The position numbers were made by a program, and so were the translations under genes. A model generated the notes under the pieces. It worked only from the letters and a program-made list of their open reading frames with translations. It searched no databases and was not told where the DNA came from. From Gracilaria vermiculophylla (taxonomy: Eukaryota; Rhodophyta; Florideophyceae; Gracilariales; Gracilariaceae), in NCBI GenBank assembly GCA_019155205.2, contig JAHNZQ020000172.1, forward strand, positions 132,219 through 196,218: 64,000 bases of DNA, read 5' to 3'. This document shows positions 55,140 to 64,000 of the stretch, piece after piece; position 1 is the stretch's first letter, and every line of letters begins with the position of its first letter.

Positions 55140-56200
55140 TTTTGAAGAGATAATGTCATCCTTCGTTGTGTCTTTTCACCCAATCACCAATTGAAAAAAC
55201 TTGCTAAGAACAAGATGTCTAGTCTTCAAAAAAATCCATCATCTGATTTGGCACAAAGAACAACAAATCCAAGCATATCACTTTTGGTACTACTATTTTC
55301 ACCATTTTCCTATTGCCATTTGTGCATCCATTCCTCTGGTATAGTGTTCAGATCCCCAGTCCATTTTGGAAGCAGATGTGAAGCAAATTCTTTCAACTCA
55401 TTGAATCCAATTTCTAAATATGGTGCTCCATCACCGAGTAACGGCCTGGTAGTTAGGTTGGTTGACATTGCTGAACTCATCGATGATCTGACAAGACATT
55501 TTTTTTTAATGAGAGCCATATTTGATTTCATTATTTTTAATTGAACGAAACGATCACTGCTACCAGTACTGTAGGTTGGTTTGTCAGTAGATCAAACTTT
55601 GAAAGGATGTAAACCATCTTAAGAATGTTCAAACACCTAGTTCAACAATTGTGTATTATGTATTGCTTCTCTACTTTTTTTGGATCAGCCAATTCTTCCG
55701 GAGAAGGTACTTTCTTTATTTTTAGAAGACTTCTATATTTCTGGGAGTCGTTGATGTCAGCGAATAGCGAGGTATTAGGCTTACTCTCAGTTTTGCTCAT
55801 TTGTTTGTCAAATTTCCTGACAATTGCAGCAACTGTCTTATACTTGATAGACTCCCGAAAAGCTTTCGTTCCCGAACGATGAGGTGGATATGAAGATCCG
55901 GAGAAACAAAAAGCTGCAGGCATCCAACCGTAGTTCTGAGAAGGATTAATATTGGCATTATGTATTTGTGACCAAGCTGCAAAAATCTCTGGAATGAAAA
56001 CAGCTGCCTCATCGGTCTTCAGCTTTGTAACTGTTGCACTGAATCGTTCTTAAACATCTGAGTAGCTTTCGTTTGGAGAGCGGACGACGTTGAGCAGTTT
56101 TGAATACTCGGAGTGTGATGCTTTAAAAACATAAAGAGCGTCCATTTTATATACAGAATCCACACTGGCATAGGCAGCTTTGATATAAAAAAGAACATCA
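55140..56200 (-). pseudogene. Copia-4 gag and protease region relic
   Basis: The minus strand gives, in several frames, VFIPEIFAAWSQIHNANI, SLFADINDSQKYRSLL and KYKTVAAIVRKFDKQMS, with a possible degraded knuckle around CFSGSSYPPHR. A VFSIGD segment near 55170 recalls the VFGDG-type block of copia proteases, but no catalytic aspartate triad is readable. Assignment rests on position before the integrase. Confidence 0.6.
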
Positions 56201-56689
56201 TCGGTTAGAGTACCCTTTTTGATTTTTCCGCGGTTGTATAGCTGAGAATGTAGAGCCCCTCCTCTTGACGAATTTATAACCTTATTAGCATTAAAATCTG
56301 GTAAAGAATCATGGTATATACAACATCGACTAACTGCATTGGCGTATGTCTCTTGATCACTAACACCATTAGTTCACGGAGCATTGCGAATATCCCACGA
56401 AAGTCGAGGACGATCAGGAAGACCTTTGTGGTGTAACATACGCAATGTGCGTTATTGGTTTGGCGGATAGTTAGGAAGTTGCGTTTGGTCCTGTTATAAG
56501 GAAAGTACCGGAAACGTACAGAATGCAGCGAGTAAACTGCTTAGACCTTGCGCGCCTGTTTCTTAATCCCACCTCCCTTCCACTAGACGCGGACGGGACT
56601 GTCGAATTCGACGTGCTATTCGCTACCTCCTGAGAAAGCGAATGCCGGGTACAACCTACAAAAAAAACCCCTTGCTAGTCACCGACCAA
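56201..56689 (+). other. Spacer between Copia-4 and Gypsy-D
   Basis: No readable gene. By position it could contain decayed LTR sequence of either neighbour, but no matching copy was found. Confidence 0.4.
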
Positions 56690-57205
56690 TTTTGGGGAGG
56701 AGGGACGCCAAGGGGTGTACTGTCCTCTGCTACCCCGTGAACGCACCATATCGCACTCGCTTCATTCGCGATCATTGCCCACGCTCGAGTATTTAGACCC
56801 AAACACTCGTCGTTAAAGCGCTTTGACTTGAAAGGATAAGCGTTCGGGTGTCTGTTCGTGCTCAAAGCGGCTGCGGCAAGCAATTATAGCATGGTGTCTG
56901 TCGTGCCACCGCTGTGTCTGTCGTGACACCGCCGACGCTGAAGTTGGTTGACCAGCCGGCTCTGATCAAATTTGAGACGGAATATACTGCCTACAAGGCT
57001 AAAGTTGACTATATGGACGAAGATCGTGATGAAGAGAACAAGATGCAACCAGGCTGGATCAAAGACTGCCTTGACGCTCGGACTCTGCCCGCACCGTGCA
57101 TCATGAGTAAAATCTAAGGAGCCAATCGCATCGAAAAAGCCTACTGCCGACTCTGTCCAAGCATGATTCATTGCAACGTCGACTGACGCTCCAAAGGATC
57201 TATGC

Positions 57206-58064
57206 TGTAGAGAAACAACCGCTTGTGCGGCTACCAACTCCATCGTCCAATACGACGTGGGAATGTTTCCCGCCCTCATCACCGGATAATATGCTGCAGT
57301 GGAATGTTGGACCCATTCTTAGGATGTTTTTGTGAAGGGTGGTATTGGCTACCCACCTGTACCGCACCTGCACAGTGCCCAGATGCTCCGTGGCAAGCAG
57401 GCAATTACCACACACATGGACGCACTCTCTCAGCAATGCTGGTCATGGCTAGATAATTTTATATTTTATTTAGTAATCTTACCCGACTATATATCCGACT
57501 GTGTACGTACTGTACCTGCCGCTGCTGTGCAAACAGTAACCTTCCGCCAAAGAAAATTTCGGCGCTGATATTACCACTTTGTGGATGGCTCCAGACCCTC
57601 ACCGTGTGCTTCCGCCGCAAACACGGACCGTCATCCTACCTCTTTCACCAAGGACATTGTTATCGTGGTTACGGACATTTTTCTGTTGTTCTTCTTTTGT
57701 TTTCTTTGCTTCTACTGTTGTACGGTCCATATATCTCCGCCCTGCTTGGCAGGTTGTTGCCCTATGTGTTTGGGATATTGTTTACCGACTCTCAAGTATT
57801 CGGTCAGTATCGCGGCTTCGGTTGTTTCTTTCTTTTCATTTCTACCGTTCCTACGAACTTTCCCGCACGTTGACTCGTAGTGGCACCGATCTGTACCACT
57901 GTCATATTTGCCCACTCGGCCCTCGTCTGCAGAGCAGGTATCGGACGCACCGTGGCTACGCCCGGCATCCCACGCGCCTCCATTAGGGGGGTTCTGCCAC
58001 CTAGCTACCCTCACCGAGAGCAAGGTCCGGACATCTTGGGTGTCTGTCCACTGCTCGCGGTTTG
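57206..58064 (-). pseudogene. Gag-like 5' module, second copy
   Basis: The minus frame starts near the LTR with TDTQDVRTLLSVRVARWQ, has a basic stretch (KVRRNGRNEKKETTEAAI) and ends LLATEHLGTVQVRYRWVANT. It matches the module at 14000-14954 in order and orientation. Downstream pol is absent. Confidence 0.5.
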
Positions 58065-58616
58065 TGTGGTACTGCCAGCCCTCCTCTCGGGGTAGTAAAG
58101 CACAACGTCCATTAGGAGTTTTTGTTGACTCCAAAGGCGCGTATTCCTAAAGGTGGTCTCCGGTATCCGCTGTCGTGAGCCAGGGGAATTCTGAAAGGGG
58201 ATCCGCAAACACCAAGCGGAGGGGAGGCTCACTGGGCGGACAATGCTCCTACAGGCGCTGCTATGATGCGACCTGGGGATCGGCGGCTTAGAAACCTGCG
58301 TTGATCGACAAGAGACTCCAACCGGAAAAGTAGATGAAGACTCAAGGGTGCTTGTCCTTACTTCCCCAGAGGTGTAGCTCAACCGGCAGATTAAATATCA
58401 AGCCGGGAGCCCGCCTCAGCAGGTCTTGCTACAGTACTAATTACCTGCATAAATTATCCACAATAAATAATAATTCTACCGTGCCTCAAAGATACTGTAG
58501 CGCACGCGGGCGAGATTATGCTCCACGTCGTCGGGCTAATAAAATACGAGCCCTCCTTAGGAATATTATACCTTAAGGCCAAACCACCCTATTTCCGTAG
58601 AAGCCACTGTACTACA
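58065..58616 (-). repeat. Gypsy-B-type LTR, third copy (552 bp)
   Basis: Reverse orientation relative to 31860-32413 with the same ends: TGTAGTACAGTGG at 58616 and GGCAGTACCACA at 58065 on the minus strand. Confidence 0.88.
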
Positions 58617-59759
58617 GTTTGCACCACATATCCGAGCGCATCGATGCAATGCTGCTCGCTGTATCCTACGAGGCGAACAAAGACGATCCTGCTTGAGGAG
58701 TAACGAATGTTCTTGTGAGCATTATCCCGGCGTTGGATGGGAATATCGCATCAGAGGTCCAAAAAGACAGAGTTCTTGCAACGCACTTCATCGACCATGC
58801 GGAAAAAAATGTAATGGACGCTGTCCTGCAAAAACATATCAAAATACGCCGCCGTGGTTTGACGAAGAACCAGCTCGCAGACATTAAGCTCTTCAAAAAC
58901 GAGGTTGGCGTGCTTGCACTCGACCTATCACTATTCGAGACCATAGCCCAGCGCGTCGGCAAACCTCGGAACTCTTGTGGACCCAAGGATAAGCGTAAAC
59001 GACGCAATGACGACCATTAACCAACAGGTGTTACTCCAAGCAAGAACCCTCTTGGGCGCAAGCGCAAGAGGGACGCTTGAATGGATTACTTCTTTAACCG
59101 GGATAATGACAGAAAGCACCCGCTGAAAGAATTTGCAGCTACCAGTGAAATGCGAAAAAAGAAAATCTTCGACGATCACTACAAGAGAAAAGATGCCAAG
59201 CGATCGAAGCAGGTAACAACCCTTACTACTTCTTCGTACTCACGTGTGCAAAACGCCAAAGAAGATTGCTTCCAATTTGCGCTCGACGAAGATGTTTTCG
59301 ACACAGCCCTTAGAGTATCGGGTTCCGATTTCAATACAATAGCCAAGTTTTCTTTCAAAAACTTGAAGGAAACGAAGACTTCATTTTCAGAGCAGTACCT
59401 TAAGGAACCTCTCGCGTTGATGGGCGCATTTAATACCGACATAGACTCTTTCTTAGCATATGCAAAGGTCTTGCTCACAATCACCATCTACCTTCTTGGC
59501 TCTTATGTACCAGTTTCCCCACGCGTTGTTGAGTTTCTCATGTTCGACAAAAGCATGGAAGAGATTCTCCTCTGTCGGTCTTTTATGAAGGCTATCGATT
59601 TTGACCTCAACAAATATCTCCTTCTCGTCCATCCGCTCATCAATAGCCGGCACATTAAATCTTTAGACAAGGACAACTTCAAGCTCGCCGCTGCTGCCTC
59701 CAAAACCCCACCGTACAGGGCAGCGGACGATGACCGTATTGAATTACCAAAGTGCCTCA

Positions 59760-60182
59760 TGTGACATTATCTAATTCTTCTATACAGTGCGCACCACGTT
59801 TCTGATCAGTAGGTTAAGCTGTCAGTACGTAGAATCTACTTTCAGTATGCCGTGGTATAATTGACGAAGGTGCATTTTGCAGATGGGAATGGCCATGCGC
59901 GGTAACGAACGAAAACGGACTAAAAAGTCATTATTTTGCATATCGACTACGAATCAGCAGCTTCACCAATACTTTGGTGGAAACCTTCGCGTGCCTTACT
60001 CCAGTAGGCCGAGAACTGGTATCCGGGGAAGTTTGGACAGGCCTGGTGGCAAACGCGACAATTCGCGACAAGGACCGGCAAGCGACGGTCGGTCACGAAT
60101 CACAGTACGTGGTAGGGACCCGACTATCTGCCTGTATTCAAGAACCCTATTGGGTAATACTCCACATGGATCGTGTACGACA
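59760..60182 (+). repeat. Solo LTR (family F), copy 1, with perfect target duplication
   Basis: A 423-bp segment starting TGTGACATTATC and ending GTGTACGACA. It is flanked by CCTCA on both sides (59755-59759 and 60183-60187) and is absent from the Gypsy-D minus copy at the equivalent point, where ADDDPINVL runs almost straight into AVGISKSSDES. Full-length match to 53966-54385 in reverse. TG...CA ends and 5-bp duplication identify it as an LTR, though no internal coding part of its family is in the window. The frame 59974-60315 crosses its edge and is not a gene. Confidence 0.88.
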
Positions 60183-60187
60183 CCTCA

Positions 60188-60755
60188 CAGCCGGTATCGG
60201 CACGAACTCTGACGAGTCCATCAGGAAGGCATTCGATGCCATTGTTGCTGAAGCTCGCAAGAATGGAATATCCGAAAATGGGGTGCGACGGATAAACAAT
60301 ATGCTCGAAGAGTAATGTGACGTTTCTCGAATACAGCTCGGCACTACCCTTCCGCCGACTTTCCGGCTCTTGTAATTGCGCCCGTCAATGACGCGAAACT
60401 GCACCGCTCTTAGCAGCTTCAGTACGCTCCACAGCAATGGGAGTTCAGTTCCGCGACCATTCAAGAGCTCGAAGCAGTCAGCGCTATTTACAGGAATTCA
60501 TCCGCGCGCCGGTCCAGACTGGCTTTTGCAGTACCTAAGCCGGGCAAGAACAAGTTACGATTCACCTTCAATGTTCGTGAACCGAATGCGAGAACCGTGG
60601 CTAGCACATCGGCACTGCCGCACCTGGAATCGAAGTTCCAGGACGTCGCCGGCATTACTTGTTTCGCCAATATTGATCTTGTTCACGGATATTGGCACAT
60701 CTGTCTCTCCCCGGAATCGCAGTAGATGATGTCTACCCAGACATCTATCGGCTTA
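60188..60755 (+). pseudogene. Gypsy-D plus copy, linker and reverse transcriptase start
   Basis: Reads IVAEARKNGISENGVRRIN, then FAVPKPGKNKLRFTFNVREP, then CFANIDLVHGYWHICLSPES, the palm-domain entry of gypsy reverse transcriptase with the first catalytic aspartate (NIDLVHGY). It breaks off at about 60755 before the YVDD block. Confidence 0.82.
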
Positions 60756-62119
60756 AACACCAAACATGAAGAATAGTGGTTCGTGATGCTGTTCCCCGAT
60801 GTCTTCGGTGCGATCTTTATCGGGTACTTGGGTGAGAAGCGCAGCCCATTGAGAGTCCGACGTCTTGGTAGAAATAGAAAGATGGTAGCCGGACTTGGGA
60901 TGCGTTAGTTTGACAGAAACAGCGAGTTGCTCCTTGATGTCTGCGAAAGCGGCATCATGAATAGCGCCCCACGAGCAGGTAAGAGAGAGTTTGCGAAGCG
61001 ACTGATTCGGGCGCCGACCGCTAATATGGTAAGAGGATTCCAGAAGCTCTTGTAGCGGAGCGACAAGTTCAGCGTATGCAAGAACACAATTGCGCATCCA
61101 ATTCCTAGCGCGAATGAACTGTTGGAAATCGCTTGCCACAATGGGCAGAGTCATGGCCGGCGAAGAGTTGAAATTTCGAGGGTGACACTGGATGCATTGT
61201 GCAGAGATAGTACAGCCGCAATAAAGAACTTCCATAGAGAAACTTTTGATTTCTTTTGCGTGTATCGTAAGTACAGTCTCGCTACACATGCGAAGAAAGA
61301 AGCCAATAAAGTCGAGGAGTTTTGTCTCATCTCTATCATAAAATAGGATATCCTCGATCCATTGTATCATTTTTTTGACGCGGTCCTCAACCTTCTAATG
61401 GAGTACGGCTTTACAGTGGTTGGCAAAGTCATGGCCATCCTGCAACAGGAGGCGGGAAAAATAAACGCAAACAGGTGTCGGGATAGACATCATCTTTTAA
61501 TACTCCGGATAAATAGAGACCTGCCAGTATCTGTGCGGAAGGTCGAGACTGGCGAAACAAGTACTGCCGGCGACGTTCTGGAACTCCAATTCCGGGTGAG
61601 GCAGTGCCGGGATGATTGGCGCGCTTCTCGCATTAGGTCTGCGCAGCTCGACGGTGAACCTCAGCTTATTCGTGCCGGGCTTTGGAACCGCGAGAGCCAG
61701 ACTGGCCCAACGCGCGGATAAATCCCCGTAAATAGCGCTGACTGCCTCGAGCTTCGTAGTGGTTCCTACGATGAACTCCCGTTGCTGTAGAACGTAATGA
61801 CGCTGCTGGAAGTTGTGAGGTTTTGCGTCTTTGACAGGCGTTTTCAAAGGAGGCGAAACGTCAGCCGGGGATCAATGCCGACACGTAATTGGAAAACATC
61901 GCGATACTATTTGCTCATATCTGTTATATGGCGCACCTCATCGTCGGAGATTCCGTTCTTTCGAGCTTCAGTGACATTTGTATTGAATTTATTCGTGACA
62001 GACTCGTCAGAGGACTTGCTGATGCCGACTGCGAGGCCCTAGAGTACGTTAATAGGGTCATCGTCGGCTGCCATGTACGATAGGGCTATGTAGGCAGCAT
62101 CGGCGATCTTGAGCGTCTC
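60755..62119 (-). pseudogene. Gypsy-D minus copy pol: reverse transcriptase and start of RNase H
   Basis: On the minus strand: LALAVPKPGTNKLRFTVELR and FASLDLPHRYWQVSIYPEY (61700-61500), then IQWIEDILFYDRDETKLL with the catalytic pair as E-D (61370). Next come the connection FQQFIRARNWMRNCVLAYA and ELVAPLQELLESS, and finally the RNase H start up to HHEPLFFM, where it stops at the junction with the plus copy. The LAYAELVAPL connection is a gypsy signature. A stop at about 61500 and missing residues show decay. Confidence 0.85.
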
Positions 62120-63670
62120 CTAGTCTTGAAAGTTAATGTGCCGGTCATTGATTAGTGGATGAATGTGAAGGAGATGTTGGCTGAGGTCGAAGCTGATTGC
62201 CTTCAGGAGAGACCAGCGGAAAAGAATCTCATCCATGCTGCTGTCCACATGGAGAAGCGTAACAACACGTACGGAAACTGGTACATATGAGCCAAGAAGG
62301 TAGATGGTGATGGTGGGAAAGACCTTTGTAAATGCCAAGAAAGAGTTTTTGTCGGTATTAAAATGTGCCCACCAAAGCGAGAGTTTCCGTAAGAAGCTGC
62401 TCTAAAATTAAAGGCTTCGCTTTCTTCAATTTTTGGAAAGAAGAGTTGGTTATCGCGTTGAAATTGGAACCCTAATCTCTAAGGTTTAGGTCTAATACGA
62501 CGTGCTCAAGCGCGATTCGGAAGCCACCTTCTTTGGCGTGCGGCTCAATTGAGCACGAATAAGTAGTGCTCGTCACCTGTTTTCCTCGCTTGGCATCCTT
62601 TTTCTTGTAAACCTCGTCGAAGCGTTCGTTTTCTTGGTTTCCGCTTGTATATGGGCAGTTCTAAAGCCGTTGCTTGCCATAAGAATCCGGGGTAGGACAA
62701 TCATCCATCCATGCCACGCACTTGCTCTTGCGCGCAAGAGGCTTCTCGCTTAGGGTAACGCCTGTTCGTTGGTGGTCATCATTGTGTCGTACACTCGTAT
62801 CCTTGGGTCCAAAAGAGTTCGGATGTTCTCTGACGCGTTGACGTACCATCTTGATTACTGACATGTGGAGGACCAGCGCGTTGACCTCGTTTTTGAAGAA
62901 CTTGTTGCTGGCGAGCTGGGGCTACGTCGAACCACGGTGGCGCATTTTAATACGTTCTTGCAGGGCAGGGTTCTTTACCTTCTTCATCACACATTCGATG
63001 AAATGCCTGGCAAGATCCTTATTTTTTAGGACCTCTGACGTGTTATACTGATCCTACGCCATAATAATGTTCACAACAAAGTTTGTTTCTCTTCTGGGAA
63101 GATCATATTCGTTCAATATGTAAGATACAACGAGCAGCGCCGCATCGGTGCAACTGCACAGGTCTTCGGGAGCGTCAGTCGACACCGCATTGAACCATGC
63201 AGGAGCAGCATCGGCTATAGCCTTCACGATGCATTAGCCGCCTTGAAATTGACATATGACGGACAGTGCATGCGGAATAGAAGCTTCAACACAGTCCTTT
63301 ATCGAGGCTAGTTTCATCTGGTGCTTTTCATCACGATCTTTGTTGACATCGTCCCCTTTGGATTTGTAGGCAAAGTAATCGGTGTTAAATTTGATTAGAG
63401 CCGGCTGGTCAGCAAACTTCATCGTCGGCGGTGTCACGACAGAAAGAATGTCATAACTCCTTGCCGAAGCTATTCTGAGCACCCACAGACGCTCGAACGC
63501 TTACCCTTTTAGTTCAAAGCGCTTTGGTGACGAGTGTTGGGGTCTACGTGCTCGAGCGTGGGCAAAGATTCGGAAATTTTAGAGTGAGTTGTGGGGCACG
63601 TACGCGGTAGCAAGAGAACGGGCACACCCCTTGGCGTCTGCTTTCTTCCAGCCTTGACCTCTGACGCACA
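62120..63670 (-). pseudogene. Gypsy-D minus copy gag
   Basis: Segments on the minus strand: SVVTPPTMKFADQPALIKF (63440), AVSTDAPEDLCSCTDAALL, then FGPKDTSVRHNDDH (62800) and TITIYLLGSYVPVSVRVV (62310). All have partners in the plus copy in the same order, which validates the coding frame. No insertions interrupt it, so it shows the ancestral continuity across both insertion points of the plus copy. Several stops and frameshifts. Confidence 0.75.
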
Positions 63671-64000
63671 ACAGGTTTCTTTTATAGAGTGTACACGGCA
63701 GTCGGTTCCTTTAAAAGAAACGAAATGAGATTTAAATTTAACAGGCCAATCCGCGTTTAGTGGACTGGGTCGCTGGGTAAAGAAACCGGCTCGCAAATTT
63801 CAGACAGTTGCCTCGATACATTCTGTTTGTTTCCGGTACTTACCCTACCGAAGAGACAAACGCAAGTGCTTAACCATTTGCCAAACCGACAATGCAAATT
63901 GAATATTTTACTATATTGTAAAGCCAAAATGACAAGAAATGGTTTATAAAGTATGCTTTGCAGCCTGGATTTCTAGCTATAGGAGCCGCGGCTGCTCCGT
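63671..64000 (-). other. Upstream flank of Gypsy-D minus copy
   Basis: Probably leader or LTR of Gypsy-D by position; a TATA-like TTATAG near 63682 is visible, but no partner copy exists in the window to define it. Confidence 0.3.

Larger units (their letters stand above)
51754..56200 (-). mobile_element. Copia-4: minus-strand Ty1/copia relic, host of two insertions
   Basis: From right to left on the minus strand: gag (about 56200-55140), integrase (about 54920-53500), reverse transcriptase and RNase H (about 52910-51754). It is interrupted by a 420-bp solo LTR at 53966-54385 and cut at the left by Gypsy-A within RNase H. Its own LTRs were not found; the left one should lie beyond Gypsy-A but is not seen to the left of the gap. 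Confidence 0.87.
57206..58616 (-). mobile_element. Truncated Gypsy-B-type element (LTR plus gag-like module) inside Gypsy-D gag
   Basis: On the minus strand a complete Gypsy-B-type LTR (58616-58065) is followed by a gag-like module (58064-57206) similar to 14954-14000. Gypsy-D gag continues on both sides (TDAPKDLC to the left, AMLLAVSYEAN to the right), proving insertion. No target duplication is recognisable, as expected if the 3' part was lost. Confidence 0.75.
56690..59754 (+). pseudogene. Gypsy-D plus copy gag, split by an insertion
   Basis: The first part is 56690-57205 (VTPPTLKLVDQPALIKFETE, matching the minus copy at 63440) and the second is 58617-59754. The second part includes HFIDHAEKNVMDAVLQKHIK, CGPKDKRKRRNDDH, and from 59081 MDYFFNRDNDRKHPLKEF, then TITIYLLGSYVPVSPRVVEF. 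The same strings recur, mutated, in the minus copy. This family's gag has no zinc knuckle that I can see, but a basic KDKRKRR patch sits mid-protein. TGA codons at about 58703 and in the solo LTR end the frames. Gene identity as gag rests on position before the reverse transcriptase. Confidence 0.7.
56690..60755 (+). mobile_element. Gypsy-D plus copy, truncated within reverse transcriptase
   Basis: It matches the minus copy at 60755-63670 from before gag to the reverse transcriptase block. It is interrupted at 57206-58616 by a truncated Gypsy-B-type element and at 59760-60182 by a solo LTR. It ends at about 60755, where the oppositely oriented copy begins. Confidence 0.85.

Noticed and set aside
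57579..58000. Plus-strand frames with hydrophobic stretches resembling membrane segments
   Set aside because: The homologous module at 14000-14954 aligns better as minus-strand coding, and the hydrophobic runs are the complement of lysine-rich codons.
57201..58622. Target duplication TATGC/TTTGC around the Gypsy-B-type insertion
   Set aside because: The right pentamer is offset by one base from the LTR end and the element is truncated, so a true duplication is not expected.
59974..60315. 113-codon open frame between Gypsy-D gag and reverse transcriptase, at the expected protease position
   Set aside because: Its first 70 codons lie in a solo LTR flanked by CCTCA duplications, and the sister copy lacks that part; only the last third is Gypsy-D sequence.

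Overview
The window is eukaryotic nuclear DNA dominated by LTR retrotransposons. The evidence is split, nested and decayed Ty1/copia and Ty3/gypsy elements, TATA boxes rather than bacterial promoters, and long AT-rich spacers. Only two host-type genes stand out, and both are intronless and encode secreted proteins. A compact, intron-poor but LTR-rich genome fits a red macroalga of the Chondrus type, but this is inference; no rRNA, tRNA or organelle gene is present to confirm it. One run of 100 Ns (47352-47451) shows that this is a scaffold with an assembly gap.

Layout: 1-5602 is a minus-strand copia element (Copia-1) with both LTRs (428 bp each; the left one lacks 2 bp at the window edge). 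It has a half-tRNA primer site and sits inside the LTR of another copia relic (Copia-2, 5603-6085). 6086-11890 is a plus-strand gypsy relic with a chromodomain (Gypsy-C). 11890-15764 is a badly decayed minus-strand unit whose 5' part matches 57206-58064. 16986-19299 holds two pieces of one gypsy family (Gypsy-A) in opposite orientations. 22936-28672 is the host-gene island: a secreted beta-propeller protein (23013-25019) and a small secreted six-cysteine protein (27916-28470). 31860-39290 is Gypsy-B with a clear 5' LTR, interrupted by a solo Copia-2-type LTR. 39745-42685 is Copia-3. 45621-46850 is a minus-strand gypsy relic (Gypsy-E).

The best-preserved element is the chromovirus Gypsy-A at 47452-51753. 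It has an uninterrupted pol and a textbook -1 frameshift signal (slippery heptamer, 5-nt spacer, 7-bp GC-rich hairpin) at the gag stop. Its 5' LTR and gag N-terminus are lost in the N gap. Its 3' end lies inside the RNase H gene of a minus-strand copia element (Copia-4, 51754-56200), which also carries a 420-bp solo LTR. 56690-63670 contains two copies of a further gypsy family (Gypsy-D) facing each other. The plus copy is interrupted by a truncated Gypsy-B-type element and by a second copy of the 420-bp solo LTR, here with a perfect 5-bp target duplication.

The elements do not form a pathway with the host genes. The window reads as a layered insertion record around two secreted-protein genes. 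LTR ends, primer sites, polypurine tracts and target duplications allow much of the insertion order to be read directly.
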